Assembly: GCF_900696085.1 (NCBI RefSeq)
Contig: NZ_CAADFC020000033.1
Location: 558,001-622,000 of the forward strand
Source: Bradyrhizobium ivorense
GTDB lineage: Bacteria; Pseudomonadota; Alphaproteobacteria; Rhizobiales; Xanthobacteraceae
Length of the DNA stretch: 64,000 nucleotides
Direction of reading: 5' to 3'
Position numbers and translations under genes: made by a program. Below the pieces are notes generated by a model. The model saw only the letters and a program-made list of their open reading frames with translations. It was not told where the DNA came from and searched no databases. Shown here in pieces: positions 26,924-36,525 of the stretch; position 1 is the first letter of the stretch; each line of letters opens with the position of its first letter.

Positions 26924-29352
26924 CAGCCCGCCGCCCGCTGCTTCTCTTTCACCAGCTGCTCCTCCATCAGCATCTCGGTACCGATGATGCCCTCTTGCGT
27001 CAGCTCTGCAAGCTCGACGTCGGAGAGGCCGAGCTGACCACCGAGAATCTCGCGATTGTGCTCGCCGAGCGTCGGAGGCACCGAGCGGATCGCAAACGGC
27101 GCAGTGCCCCCGCGGAACGGCAGCGACGGCTGCGGATGCTGTCCGATGAAGGCGCGGTCGATCTGCTGGATAAACCCGCGCGCCTGGAGCTGCGGGTCGT
27201 CCAGCAACTCGATCGGCAGCCGCGCCACGCCGGCCGCAATACCGGCCGCCTGCAGCGCGGCCATCGCATCGTCGGGATCGCGCGCCGAGGTCCAGGCCGT
27301 GATCGCGGCCTCGATCTCCGGTTCGATCGCGCGACGGCCGGCGGCCGTGCTGAGCGCGCCGTTCGTCGCCCAGTCCTCGCGGCCGAACAGCCGCGCCAGT
27401 TTCGGCCACATCGCATCGTCAGACACTGCGACCACGATCCAGTTGTCCTCGCCGGCGCAGCGGAAGCAGCCATGCGGCACGAAATCCGGATGGCGGTTGC
27501 CGTACTTCACCGGCGGCTTGCCGTCGATCGAGTGCGCGACGATCCACGGCGCGGCGAACGGCATCATGCATTCGATCTGCGCGAGATCGATGAACTGCCC
27601 TTGCCCGGTCAGCCTGGCGTGGATCAGCGCGGTGAGCACGGCCGCAGCGCCGTTGAGGCCGCCGACGACATCGCCGAACGCGGTGTGGCTCATCACCGGC
27701 GGTCCGCCGGCGTCACCCACCACGCTGGGCAGGCCCGAACCCTGCTCCAGGGTCGAGCCGTAGGCGCGGCAGTCGCGATGCACGCTGCCGGCGCCGAACG
27801 CCGACATCGACATCATCACGAGCTTTGGATTGATCTGGTGCAGCACGTCGTAGCCGAGGCCGAGCTTCGGCAGCACCTCGACCGAATAATTGTCGACCAC
27901 GAGGTCGGCATCGGCGAGCAGGCGTTTTGCCAGCGCCAGCCCCTTCGGCCGGGTCAGGTCGAGCGTGATGCCGCGCTTGTTGCGGTTCATGATGCAGTAG
28001 CGCACCGACTTCTCGTACATCTGCTCCAGCACGTAGGCCGGGCGGCGGTCAACGCCGCGCCACCAGTCCGGATACTGGATCGCCTCGATCTTGATGACGT
28101 CGGCGCCGAGATCGGCGAGCGTGCGGGTGCAGATCGGCCCGGCCCAGCCCATCGAGAAATCGACGACGCGGATGCCTTCGAGCGGCAGCCGGTTGGCCGC
28201 AGCAGGCTCTGGCGCCGGCACGCGCGGCGCGGCCTCGCGCCGCTGCTGCTCGCCGAGGTCGGGCACGCGGCCGCCGCGCAGCGGCGGCGTCGCCGTCAGT
28301 CGCTGCATCGTGCCTGCCGTGAAGCCGCTCTCGTCGCCGATCGTGATCGGAACGATGGCGCCGCGGGCACGCTTCTCCTCGTCGGCGATGAGGTCGGAAA
28401 TCTCTGGCACTGGCACGATCGGGATCTTGCGCTTCAAGCCCTCGGCGAACCATTGCTGCGCGGTGCGCTGCTTCAGCTTCGGCAGGATTTTCGCTTCGAT
28501 ATCGGCGACACGGCGCAGCCGGTCGACGCCCATGAACAAGGTTGGATCGTCGCGCAGCTCGGGAAGCCCGAGCATCTCGCAGAAGGCGCGCCACTGCGCC
28601 GGGGTCACCGTGGTGACGCCGAGCCAGCCCTGCTTCGTCTCATAGATGCCGACCGGAAAGGTCGGCCAGAACCGGTTGACGCCGATCCGCCGCATGATGT
28701 CGCCGCGCTGGAACGCCTCGAACATGATGTATTCGGTGACGGCGATGCTGGCCTCGAACAGGCTGAGATGGCTTTCGCGCCCGCGCCCGTCCGTCATGCG
28801 CCCGAGCACCGACGAGGAGGCGGCGATGAAGCCCCAGAGACCGCCGAGAATGCCGGTCTGGAAATCCGGCGCGTGCATCGGCGGCCCCTGCTCCGGCCCG
28901 ACCAGTTTGATCAGCCCGGTCAGCGCGCGGATCGTGGAGTCGGTTGCGGCGAAGTCCGCATAGGGACCGCGATCGCCGAACCAGGAGAGGTCGAGATGGA
29001 TCATGCCGGGATTGTCTCGCTTGATCGCATCGAGATCGATGTCGGGACAATCCGCCGCATCGATGCCGCGACCATCGAGCAAAATGTCGCAGCCGGCAAT
29101 CAGCTCATGCAAACGCGACGCGGCGTCCGCGTCGTTGCGGTCGAGCACGACGCTCGACTTGTTGAAATTGAGAAAGGCGAACCAGGCACTGTGCCCCTTC
29201 GGCGTCAGCGGTGCGGTGCGGCGCAACGGGTCGCCCTGCGGCGGCTCGATCTTCTGCACATCGGCGCCGAAATCGGCGAACAGCCGCGCGCAATAGCTGG
29301 TCGCAGCCGCGCTTCCGATCTCGACTATCCGCAGATGCGACAACGCGCCCAT
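26923..29352 (-). CDS. Two-domain class III CoA-transferase (CaiB/BaiF family, tandem fusion)
   Basis: An 809-residue protein made of two CaiB/BaiF domains in tandem. Each half has its own start motif: HLRIVEIGSAAATSYCARLF...ADVQKIEPP near the N-terminus, and IRVVDFSMGWAGPICTRTLADLGADVIKIEA near residues 400-430. The expected catalytic Asp is in APDFQTGILGG for the first half and TAFGDVVGG for the second, so both may be active. Class III members usually work as dimers of about 400-residue chains, so this is a covalent pseudo-dimer. It starts at ATG 29352 and overlaps an ABC ATPase gene by four bases. The likely role is moving CoA onto an imported carboxylic acid. Confidence 0.88.
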
Positions 29353-29506
29353 CACGCTCCCTCGCGAACCCCATGACCAGCCGATGACGATGGCTGATTC
29401 AGTTTCTTTGTTGCCTGAACTTGAAGCCGCGCCGACTGTGTGATGCAAGTGGAATTTTCTTCCGCTCGACGGAATACGCGTGATGAAGAATGGAGTTGGA
29501 CAACCA

Positions 29507-29638
29507 TCTCCGTCATCCTGAGGAGGCCGCAACGCGGCCGTCTCGAAGGATGCACGGCCCGCTATATCCGCGCGGAAAAAGCCGGGCTGTCGATCCTTCG
29601 AGACGCGCGCAAGAGCGCGCTCCTCAGGGTGACGGTCT
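29507..29638. repeat. Palindromic intergenic repeat, CATCCTGAGG/CCTCAGGGTGA family, copy 1
   Basis: CCGTCATCCTGAGGAGG at the left is mirrored by GCTCCTCAGGGTGACGG at the right, with an inner pair TCTCGAAGGATGCACGGCCC and CCGGGCTGTCGATCCTTCGAG. The copy at 31025-31200 shares most of this. It is the only repeat lying in a divergent gap here. Confidence 0.7.
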
Positions 29639-29711
29639 GGGAGTGCAGGCGTGCCGAAATCGATTGCACCGCACGCCCGCTCATCTGCGCTGGCGGTCTG
29701 CCGCCGTGCGA

Positions 29712-29738
29712 TTGACGCATTGCTCGATCCGCTATTGT
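29712..29738 (+). promoter_or_regulatory. Possible sigma-70 promoter of the enolase-superfamily gene
   Basis: TTGACG (29712-29717) and TATTGT (29733-29738) are 15 bp apart, slightly short of the ideal spacing. A transcript would begin about 30 bases before the ATG at 29777. The proposal rests only on the hexamers. Confidence 0.35.
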
Positions 29739-29776
29739 GCCGATGCCAACAACAACACAACACGCCCGGGGAACAG

Positions 29777-30991
29777 ATGACCAAGGCCACCACCATCAAA
29801 GCCGTCGAAACGCTCGCCTGCGATGCCGGGTGGCGGAATTATCATTTCGTCAAGGTGACGACCGAGGACGGGCTGGTCGGCTGGAGCGAGTATGACGAGG
29901 GTTTTGGCGCGCCGGGCGTGACGGCAGCGATCGAGCGGCTGTCGGCGCGGGTGATCGGCAAGAACGCGTTCCAGCATGAGCGGATCTATGCCGAGCTGTT
30001 TGCCGCGACGCGCCCGGCCGCCGGCGGCGTGGTCGCGCTGGCGCTGGGCGCGATCGAGAACGCGCTGCTCGACGTCAAGGCCAAGGCGCTCGGGGTGCCC
30101 TGCTACGACCTGCTCGGCGGCAAGATCCGCGACCGCGTCCGGGTCTACTGGTCGCATTGCGCGACGTGGCGCATCAATCATCCCGACTGGTACAAGCCGG
30201 CCATTGCCGATCTCGACGGCGTCAAGGCGATCGGCCGCGAGGTGCGCGAGAAGAAATTCTCGGCGATGAAGACCAACATCTTCGTCTACACCAACGGTAG
30301 GCCGCAAGGCTGGCGACCCGGCTTCGGCTCGCCGTTCCAGCCCGAGATCAATGTCGACCGCACTGTGCTGCGCAATCTCTGCATGCACCTGGAGGCGATC
30401 CGCGACGGCGCCGGGCCCGATGTCGATCTCCTGCTCGACCTCAACTTCAACGCCAAGACCGAGGGCTATCTCAAGATCCTGCGCGCGATCGAGAAGATGG
30501 ACATGTTCTGGGTCGAGATCGACACCTTCAACCCGCAGGCGCTGGGCTATATCCGCCGCCAGAGCCCGCATCCGATCTCGTCCTGCGAGACGCTGCTGGG
30601 CTTGCGCGAGTTCCTGCCCTATTTCACCGAGCAGGCGATGGATGTCGCGATCATCGATACGCCGTGGAACGGGGTCTGGCAGTCGATGAAGATCGCGGCC
30701 GCCGCCGAGCACTTCGAGGTCAACGTCGCGCCGCATAACTTTTACGGCCATCTCTGCACCATGATAAACGCGCATTTCTGCGCGGCGGTGCCGAATCTGC
30801 GGATCATGGAGACCGACATCGACCGCCTGGCGTGGGACCACGAGCTATTCACCCACGTGCCCGAATTCGTCGACGGCCATCTCGTGATCCCGGACCGCCC
30901 GGGCTGGGGCACCGAGCCGAACGAGGAAGGCCTGCGCGCGCACCCGCCGAAGAACAAGGGCGGGCTGCTGAACTACGGCCTGAAGAAGTAG
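29777..30991 (+). CDS. Mandelate racemase/muconate lactonizing (enolase superfamily) enzyme
   Basis: A 404-residue enzyme of the enolase superfamily, mandelate-racemase subgroup. Magnesium ligands are expected in DLLLDLNFN, FWVEIDTFN and SSCETLLG. The basic residues are the Lys of MKTN and the His of NVAPHNFYG, the subgroup's His base. Most such proteins dehydrate acid sugars, but the specificity here is open. The ATG at 29777 follows GGGGAACAG; the upstream reading runs into repeat sequence. It is transcribed away from the CoA-transferase operon and has no same-strand neighbours. Confidence 0.87.
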   Translation: MTKATTIKAVETLACDAGWRNYHFVKVTTEDGLVGWSEYDEGFGAPGVTAAIERLSARVIGKNAFQHERIYAELFAATRPAAGGVVALALGAIENALLDVKAKALGVPCYDLLGGKIRDRVRVYWSHCATWRINHPDWYKPAIADLDGVKAIGREVREKKFSAMKTNIFVYTNGRPQGWRPGFGSPFQPEINVDRTVLRNLCMHLEAIRDGAGPDVDLLLDLNFNAKTEGYLKILRAIEKMDMFWVEIDTFNPQALGYIRRQSPHPISSCETLLGLREFLPYFTEQAMDVAIIDTPWNGVWQSMKIAAAAEHFEVNVAPHNFYGHLCTMINAHFCAAVPNLRIMETDIDRLAWDHELFTHVPEFVDGHLVIPDRPGWGTEPNEEGLRAHPPKNKGGLLNYGLKK

Positions 30992-31024
30992 GCGCGTAGC
31001 AATCACGCGGCTAAACCACCAAAC

Positions 31025-31200
31025 CCGTCATCCCCGCGCAAAGGCTTCGCCTTTGTCGCTGGAGGTGCGAGCCCTGCGGCGCAATTGCGCCGCTTGGCGA
31101 GCCTCGAAGATGCACGGCCCCGATATGTCCGCGCGGTGACAGCCGGGCCGTCGACCCTTCGAGGGCCGCTGAAGAAGCGGCCACCTCAGGGTGACGGTCA
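31025..31200. repeat. Palindromic intergenic repeat, CATCCTGAGG/CCTCAGGGTGA family, copy 2
   Basis: It contains CGAAGATGCACGGCCCCGATA, TCCGCGCGG and CCGGGCCGTCGACCCTTCGAG in the same order as the copy at 29507, and ends in CACCTCAGGGTGACGGTCAT. It fills the convergent gap between the dehydratase and the binding-protein gene. Confidence 0.65.
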
Positions 31201-31217
31201 TAGAGCGAGGTGTAACC

Positions 31218-32459
31218 TCAATTGTCCTCCCGCACCGCCGTGAATGCGCTCTCGATCACGTCGCCGATCGGCTGCCAGGCGTTGCCGTCGAACTGCACCA
31301 GGCGCATCTGCTTGATCGGGCGGAAATCCTTCGGGCCGGTGTTGATGACGATCCCCGGCAGCGCGATCGGGCTCTGATAGTTCTTCAGCGAGGCGGCCTG
31401 CCGCATGATGTTCTCGCGCGAGAAATCGTCGCCGCATTGGCGCAGCACCTGGTGCAGCGTATCGGCCGCGGCATAGCCGAACATGGCGTTGATGTCGTCC
31501 TTGCCGCCGTCGGGGAAATATTGGTCCATGAAGTCGGACCACGCCTTGATATGCGGATCGTCCCGCCACGAGGCGTCGCCGGCGTCCTTCAGGAACGAGG
31601 TCGAAATCACGCCGAGCGAATTCTGCAGGCCGGCCGGCTGCAAGGCGGTGGCGATCGAGGCCGACGCGTTGTCGAGGATGAACACCGGATGCCAGTCCAT
31701 CGCGGCGACGACACGGATCGCGCGCGCGGCGATCGCCGGCGCGCCGTCGAACACGAGAATCTCGGCACCGGAATCCTTCAGGATTCCGAGCTGTTTCTCG
31801 ATCCTCGTCTCCGATGCATCGAAGGCGAGATCGGCCACGATCCTGCCGGCTGTATCGCCGAGCCCTTCCTGCAATCCCCTGAACAGATCGCGGCCGAACT
31901 GGTCGTTCTGCCACAGCACGGCGATCTTGCGGTCGGGATAGGCGACCTGGATGTAGTTGGCGTAGATCCGCCCCTCGGCGCGGAAGGATGGCTGCCAGCC
32001 CATGGTCCAGGGATAGGTTTTGGGACGCGCCCACTCTTCGTCGCCCGAGGCGACGAACAGTTGCGGGACATTCTTCTCGTTCAGGTAGTTTCGGACGGCG
32101 AGGTTGCTCGGCGTGCCGAACGAGCCGAACATCAGCAGCACGTTCTGCTTCTCGACGAGATCGCGGGTCTGCTCCATCGCGGCCTTCGGATTGGAGCTGT
32201 CATCGACCGAGACGAACCTGATCTTGCGGCCGTTGATGCCGCCGCGCGCGTTGACCATGTCGAAATAGGCCGCCTCGGCCCGCCCGATGGTGCCGAACGC
32301 CGCAAGCGGCCCGGTGTAGGGCATGACGTTGCCGATGCGGATGTCGTTGTCGGCCGCAGGCTGTGACGCCTGCTGCGCGCGCAACGGCACAGCGACGAGC
32401 AGCGCGGCAACCGATAGGGAAAGCGCTATTTGTGTTCTTGTTTGCATCAACATCGCCAT
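31218..32459 (-). CDS. Branched-chain-amino-acid-type ABC transporter substrate-binding protein
   Basis: A periplasmic receptor of the LivJ/LivK family, about 413 residues from ATG 32459; further in-frame ATGs at 32453 and 32447 are equally possible starts. The signal peptide (QIALSLSVAALLVAVPLRA-QQ) ends near residue 30. The mature protein has DIRIGNVMPYTGPLAAFGTIGRAE, VNARGGINGRKIRFVSVDD and DNASASIATALQPAG, typical of the family. No permease or ATPase genes accompany it, so it either uses a transporter elsewhere or is an orphan receptor. It lies 96 bp downstream of hyuA on the same strand, hinting at uptake of a hydantoin- or oxoproline-like substrate. Confidence 0.88.
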   Translation of the reverse strand: MAMLMQTRTQIALSLSVAALLVAVPLRAQQASQPAADNDIRIGNVMPYTGPLAAFGTIGRAEAAYFDMVNARGGINGRKIRFVSVDDSSNPKAAMEQTRDLVEKQNVLLMFGSFGTPSNLAVRNYLNEKNVPQLFVASGDEEWARPKTYPWTMGWQPSFRAEGRIYANYIQVAYPDRKIAVLWQNDQFGRDLFRGLQEGLGDTAGRIVADLAFDASETRIEKQLGILKDSGAEILVFDGAPAIAARAIRVVAAMDWHPVFILDNASASIATALQPAGLQNSLGVISTSFLKDAGDASWRDDPHIKAWSDFMDQYFPDGGKDDINAMFGYAAADTLHQVLRQCGDDFSRENIMRQAASLKNYQSPIALPGIVINTGPKDFRPIKQMRLVQFDGNAWQPIGDVIESAFTAVREDN

Positions 32460-32555
32460 GACGTCGGCGATGTTGCCGACGTTCCTCCCGAGCGACCCGA
32501 CCTTATCGCCCAAGGCAACGCCGGGAAAATGAAATGTTGATGGCGGAGGCCGGCC

Positions 32556-34595
32556 TCAGCGCAATGTTATGTCGAGCCAGCCCAGCGGATTGACGGTCAT
32601 ACGATCGCCCGTATCGACCAGCACCGTCGTGGTCTCGGCTTCGATGATCGCCGGACCGGTTAGCGCATGGCCGGGCCTGAGATCGTCGAGCGCATAGACC
32701 GGCACCTCGCGCCAGCCGCCGAGCCAGGCCTGCCGTTTCCCGCGCGGCGCGCAGGCCGCGGCTGAGGTGACCTCGCCGACATCGCGGCCACCGGGCGCGA
32801 CCTTGCCGACCGCGGCGACGCGGGCGTTGACGAACACCACCTCCTGCCCGCGAGAGGCGTAGGTATAGAGCTCCTCGTGGCGACGGTGAAAGCGATCCTC
32901 GATCTGCGCCACCAGGTCGGCGGCGCTCAGGTCGAGTTCGCCGAGCGGCACGTCGATCTCGAACACCTGCTCGCCATAGCGCATCTCGGCGGAGCGCTCG
33001 ATCGCGATCTCGCCCCTGAACCAGGAGCGCAGCCGGCCGGCCGCCTGCTGTTCCAGCGCCGCGAACAACGCGCGCACCTCATCGGCGGAAATCCGCCCGG
33101 TACCGTAATGGGTACGGCTGACCTCGTAGCGCAAATCGCTGGTCAGCATGCCCCAAGCCGACAGCACGGATGCTACCGTCGGCACGATGATGCGCCGGAT
33201 CTCGAGCTCACGCGCGACTTCCGCCGCATGCATGCCGGCGGCGCCGCCAAAGCTGAGCAGCGCAAACTTCCGCGGATCGACGCCGCGGCGCAAGGTCATC
33301 AGGCGGATGCCGTCGGCCATCTTCAGATTGATCATCTTGGCGATGCCGGCCGCGGCCTCGATCCGCGACAGCTGCAGCGCCTCGGCGATGCGATCGACCG
33401 CGGCTTCCGACGCCGCGCGATCGAGGGGCCGCGCGCCGCCCATGAAGGCGGCGGCGTCGAGATAGCCCAGCACGACATTGGCATCGGTGACGGTGGCCGC
33501 GAGGCCGCCATTGCCGTAGCAGGCCGGGCCCGGCACCGAGCCCGCGCTCTCCGGCCCGACCCGCAGCGTGCGGCTGGTATCGACGCTGGCAATCGAGCCG
33601 CCGCCGGCGGCGATGCTGGCGATGTCGAGGCTGCGCAGCGCGATGCGCTGGCCCGCCAGCATGCCGTCGGCCGAGAGCGAAGCCTGGCCATCTGATATCA
33701 GCGAGATGTCGGTCGAGGTGCCGCCCATATCGAACGGCACAAGATCGGGAATGCCGAGCATTTCCGCGCAGCGGCGGCTGCCGGAGATGCCGCCGGCCGG
33801 CCCCGACAGCACGGTGCCCGCGGCGAGCCGCGAGGCCTCCTCCACCGGCGCCATGCCGCCATGCGACAGCACCACGAACAGCGAGCCCTTGAAGCCAGCC
33901 TCGGTGAGGCTGCGCTCGAGGTTGGTGAGGTAGCGCTGCACCGTAGGCTGAACATAGGCGTTCACGATGGTGGTCGAGACCCGCTCATATTCCTTGATCT
34001 GCGGCAGCACGTCGCTTGAGCGCGACACGCTGACGTCAGGCAGTTCCTTCGCGAGCCGTTCGACCGCGGCAAGCTCGTGCGCCGGATTGAGATAGCCGTG
34101 CAGGAAGCAGACCGCGACCGAATTCGCGCCCGACCGTTTCACCTCGGCGATGACGTCGCCGAGCGCAGCGGCATCGAGCGGGATGGCCGCGCTGCCGTCT
34201 GCCTTCAGCCGCTCGCGCACGCCAAAACGGCGCTCGCGCGGCACCAGCGGCTCCGGCGGCGGCGTGCGCAAATCGTAGCGATCAGGCTTCAGGCCCTCGC
34301 GCATCTCGACGACGTCGCGATGGCCCTCGGTGGTGAGCAGCGCCACCTTGGCGCCCTTGCGCTCCAGCAGCGCATTGGTCGCAACCGTGGTGCCGTGCAC
34401 CAGGCGATCGGTCGCGGCCAGCATCGCCGCGCGCGTCACGCCGAGGCGGCGCGCGAGCTCGTCCAGTCCGGCCATCACGCCGACCGATTGGTCGGCCGGT
34501 GTCGATGGCGACTTTGCGAACACGGTGCGGCCGGTTTGATCGGTCGCAACCAGGTCGGTGTAGGTGCCGCCGACGTCTACTCCAATCGTGTACAT
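32556..34595 (-). CDS. hyuA: Hydantoinase/oxoprolinase family subunit A
   Basis: A 679-residue ATP-dependent cyclic-amide hydrolase subunit (N-methylhydantoinase A / 5-oxoprolinase N-half family; acetone carboxylase beta is a relative). The ASKHA-type nucleotide site is seen as GVDVGGTYTDL at the N-terminus and VPFDMGGTSTDISLI in the middle. ATG 34595 was preferred to the GTG three bases upstream because AGGGCAGTG gives better spacing. It starts about eight bases after the hyuB stop, so the two subunits are cotranscribed. The exact substrate (hydantoin, oxoproline, ketone) is not determined by sequence. Confidence 0.88.
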   Translation of the reverse strand: MYTIGVDVGGTYTDLVATDQTGRTVFAKSPSTPADQSVGVMAGLDELARRLGVTRAAMLAATDRLVHGTTVATNALLERKGAKVALLTTEGHRDVVEMREGLKPDRYDLRTPPPEPLVPRERRFGVRERLKADGSAAIPLDAAALGDVIAEVKRSGANSVAVCFLHGYLNPAHELAAVERLAKELPDVSVSRSSDVLPQIKEYERVSTTIVNAYVQPTVQRYLTNLERSLTEAGFKGSLFVVLSHGGMAPVEEASRLAAGTVLSGPAGGISGSRRCAEMLGIPDLVPFDMGGTSTDISLISDGQASLSADGMLAGQRIALRSLDIASIAAGGGSIASVDTSRTLRVGPESAGSVPGPACYGNGGLAATVTDANVVLGYLDAAAFMGGARPLDRAASEAAVDRIAEALQLSRIEAAAGIAKMINLKMADGIRLMTLRRGVDPRKFALLSFGGAAGMHAAEVARELEIRRIIVPTVASVLSAWGMLTSDLRYEVSRTHYGTGRISADEVRALFAALEQQAAGRLRSWFRGEIAIERSAEMRYGEQVFEIDVPLGELDLSAADLVAQIEDRFHRRHEELYTYASRGQEVVFVNARVAAVGKVAPGGRDVGEVTSAAACAPRGKRQAWLGGWREVPVYALDDLRPGHALTGPAIIEAETTTVLVDTGDRMTVNPLGWLDITLR

Positions 34596-34602
34596 CACTG
34601 CC

Positions 34603-36258
34603 CTACACCGCTTTCGAAACCAGACCCTGGGCGGCGTCGCGCGCCCGCGCGTCCGCCGAGCGCCTCGAAGGCGGGCCCCAGCCGCCGCCGCCGGACGAGC
34701 GGACCTCGAGACAATCGCCGGGACGCAGCTCGATACCGACCTCTTTTGTCCTGAGCACGCGCGGCTCGCGGCCTTCGGAGAGCAGGCGGTAGCGATGCGG
34801 CTCGCCGTCCTTGCCGCCGAGCATGCCGCACGGGCCGTGCCGCGCGCCGTCGCCAGCGGTGTTGCCCTTGGCCGGCTTCTGCGTCTCCAGCACCATGTCG
34901 AGCGCGACCCCGAGGCCGCCGCGATGCTGGCCGTCGCCGCCGGAATCGGGGCGGAATTCGTGCTGGCGGAAATGCAGGGGGAAGCGCACTTCGGCCACCT
35001 CGATGCTGCCGAACTTCAGGCCGCCGACGGTATGCCACTCGCCGATCGACGAATAGCCGTCGCCGCCGATCGAGGCGCCGCCACCGGGCCGCGCCTGGAA
35101 CATATGCCAGATGAAGTTGCGTCCGTTGCGCGGATCCTCGCCTTGGATCGCGATGCGGAAGCGGCGACCCCATCCGCCCATCACGCGGTTCGGACAGGAT
35201 GACGCCATCGCCTTGATGATCGCCTCGACGATTTCATTGGACGGATGGCTGGTGCACAGCGTCACGGGGCGGCCGGGATCGGCCCAGACGATGGTGCCTT
35301 GCTTTGCGATCACCTTCAGCGGCCGCAGCGCGCCGGTGTTTTTCGGAATGTCGGCGTCGATCAGATAGGCGAACGCCATCGCCACCGCAGCCTGCATGTT
35401 GGCATGCGAGGAATTGACGAAGCTGGTCGACTGCGGATCGGAGCCGCTTAGATCGACCTCGATGTCGCTGCCCTTTTTCGTCACCTTGGCTGATATCCTG
35501 ATGTCGGTGCGGCCATGGCCGTCGTCGTCGAGCAATGCCTCGCCATGGAATACGCCGTCCTTCCAGGTCGACACCACGGCGCGGGTCTGTTGCTCGGTGG
35601 CATCAAGGATCGCCTCGATCGCGGCCTCGACGGTGTCGGCGCCGAACTCGCTGAACAGTTTTGCAACCCGGCGCTCGCCGAGATGCGCCGCGCCCAGCAT
35701 CGCCGCGAGGTCGCCGCGGAATTCTCTGGGGTTACGGATGTTCAGCGCCAGCAAGTCGAGAAGGTCCTCGCGCGGCTTGCCGGCCTCGTAGAGTTTGATG
35801 GGCGGAATGCGGATGCCTTCCTGATAGATCTCGGTGGCGCCGGGATTGTAGGCGCCGTGGGTGGCGCCGCCGATGTCGCTCTGATGCGCGCGAACGATGG
35901 TCCAGAGCAGCCGCTTGCCGCCGTCGAACACCGGCACGAACGCGGTGACGTCGGGCAGATGGCTGCCGCCGCCCTGATAGGGATCGTTGAGCAGGATGAC
36001 GTCGCCGGGTGCGACGTCCTTGAAGCGTTCCTCGACCGCAAGCGTCGCCCAGGGCAGCGCGCCGACGTGCACCGGAATGTGATCGGCCTGCGCGATCAGC
36101 CGGCCGCGCGTGTCGCAGATCGCCAGCGAGAAATCGCGGCTGGAATTGAGGATCTGCGAATAGGAGGTACGCAGCATGGCCTCGCCCATCTCCCGCACGA
36201 TCGAGGAGAGACGGTGCTGGACCACGGAGCGGGTGATCGGATCGATCTTGCTGGACAT
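34603..36258 (-). CDS. hyuB: Hydantoinase/oxoprolinase family subunit B
   Basis: A 551-residue partner of HyuA. The ATG at 36258 was chosen because the family start (KIDPITRSVVQHRLSSIVREMGEAMLRTSYS) follows at once; the reading frame is open upstream but without meaning. Family markers are DHIPVHVGALPW, DVILLNDPYQGGGSHLPD, HQSDIGGATHG and the Gly-rich tail VRSSGGGGWGPPSRR. HyuB carries the second half of the ATP-driven ring-opening complex. It is first in the hyuB-hyuA operon, behind a promoter overlapped by a palindrome at 36340-36358. Confidence 0.9.
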   Translation of the reverse strand: MSSKIDPITRSVVQHRLSSIVREMGEAMLRTSYSQILNSSRDFSLAICDTRGRLIAQADHIPVHVGALPWATLAVEERFKDVAPGDVILLNDPYQGGGSHLPDVTAFVPVFDGGKRLLWTIVRAHQSDIGGATHGAYNPGATEIYQEGIRIPPIKLYEAGKPREDLLDLLALNIRNPREFRGDLAAMLGAAHLGERRVAKLFSEFGADTVEAAIEAILDATEQQTRAVVSTWKDGVFHGEALLDDDGHGRTDIRISAKVTKKGSDIEVDLSGSDPQSTSFVNSSHANMQAAVAMAFAYLIDADIPKNTGALRPLKVIAKQGTIVWADPGRPVTLCTSHPSNEIVEAIIKAMASSCPNRVMGGWGRRFRIAIQGEDPRNGRNFIWHMFQARPGGGASIGGDGYSSIGEWHTVGGLKFGSIEVAEVRFPLHFRQHEFRPDSGGDGQHRGGLGVALDMVLETQKPAKGNTAGDGARHGPCGMLGGKDGEPHRYRLLSEGREPRVLRTKEVGIELRPGDCLEVRSSGGGGWGPPSRRSADARARDAAQGLVSKAV

Positions 36259-36327
36259 TGTTGCCTTGGGTAGCGGCGGGATTGCGCAAACGAGACGGAG
36301 ACCGGCCGACCGGAGCCGGAATTCCCT

Positions 36328-36356
36328 CTTATAGCCAGAGGTTTGCCGATCGCAAA
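36328..36356 (-). promoter_or_regulatory. Predicted sigma-70 promoter of hyuB-hyuA
   Basis: On the minus strand TTTGCG (36356-36351) is followed after 17 bp by TATAAG (36333-36328), a good -10 box. The transcript would begin about 65 bases before the hyuB ATG. The -35 half lies within the palindrome 36340-36358. Confidence 0.45.
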
Positions 36357-36358
36357 CC
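36340..36358. promoter_or_regulatory. Operator-like palindrome GGTTTGC-N5-GCAAACC
   Basis: A perfect inverted repeat with 7-bp arms around CGATC overlaps the -35 box and spacer of the hyuB promoter. Placement inside the promoter favours repression. No regulator gene is nearby. Confidence 0.55.
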
Positions 36359-36409
36359 GGGCGACCCGGCGAACGATGCGATCGATCAGCAAGTCGTGAT
36401 CGGTCCCAT

Positions 36410-36434
36410 GGAATAGAGCTCGCGCCACTACGTC
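36410..36434 (+). promoter_or_regulatory. Possible ECF sigma-factor promoter upstream of the DUF305 operon
   Basis: GGAATA (36410-36415) and CGTC (36431-36434) with 15 bp between resemble the GGAA...CGTN boxes used by ECF sigma factors. It lies about 90 bases before the DUF305 ATG, so the operon's own sigma factor could use it. A chance match is possible because both boxes are short. Confidence 0.3.
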
Positions 36435-36525
36435 CCACCCACGAAGCCGACGGCTTCAACGCCTGCGCGGCCCGGCCTCGGCCGTGGCGGGCAGCCGCCT
36501 CACGACAACCTTCAGGGTGTTTCAG

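Larger units (their letters stand above)
29353..29776. other. Divergent intergenic region upstream of the CoA-transferase operon and the dehydratase
   Basis: This 424-bp gap holds the repeat at 29507-29638, a possible promoter for the dehydratase at 29712-29738 and a small inverted repeat TTCCG/CGGAA (29460-29474) beside GGAATTTTCTTCC. The latter is a candidate regulator site for the CoA-transferase operon. No gene was seen. Confidence 0.5.
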
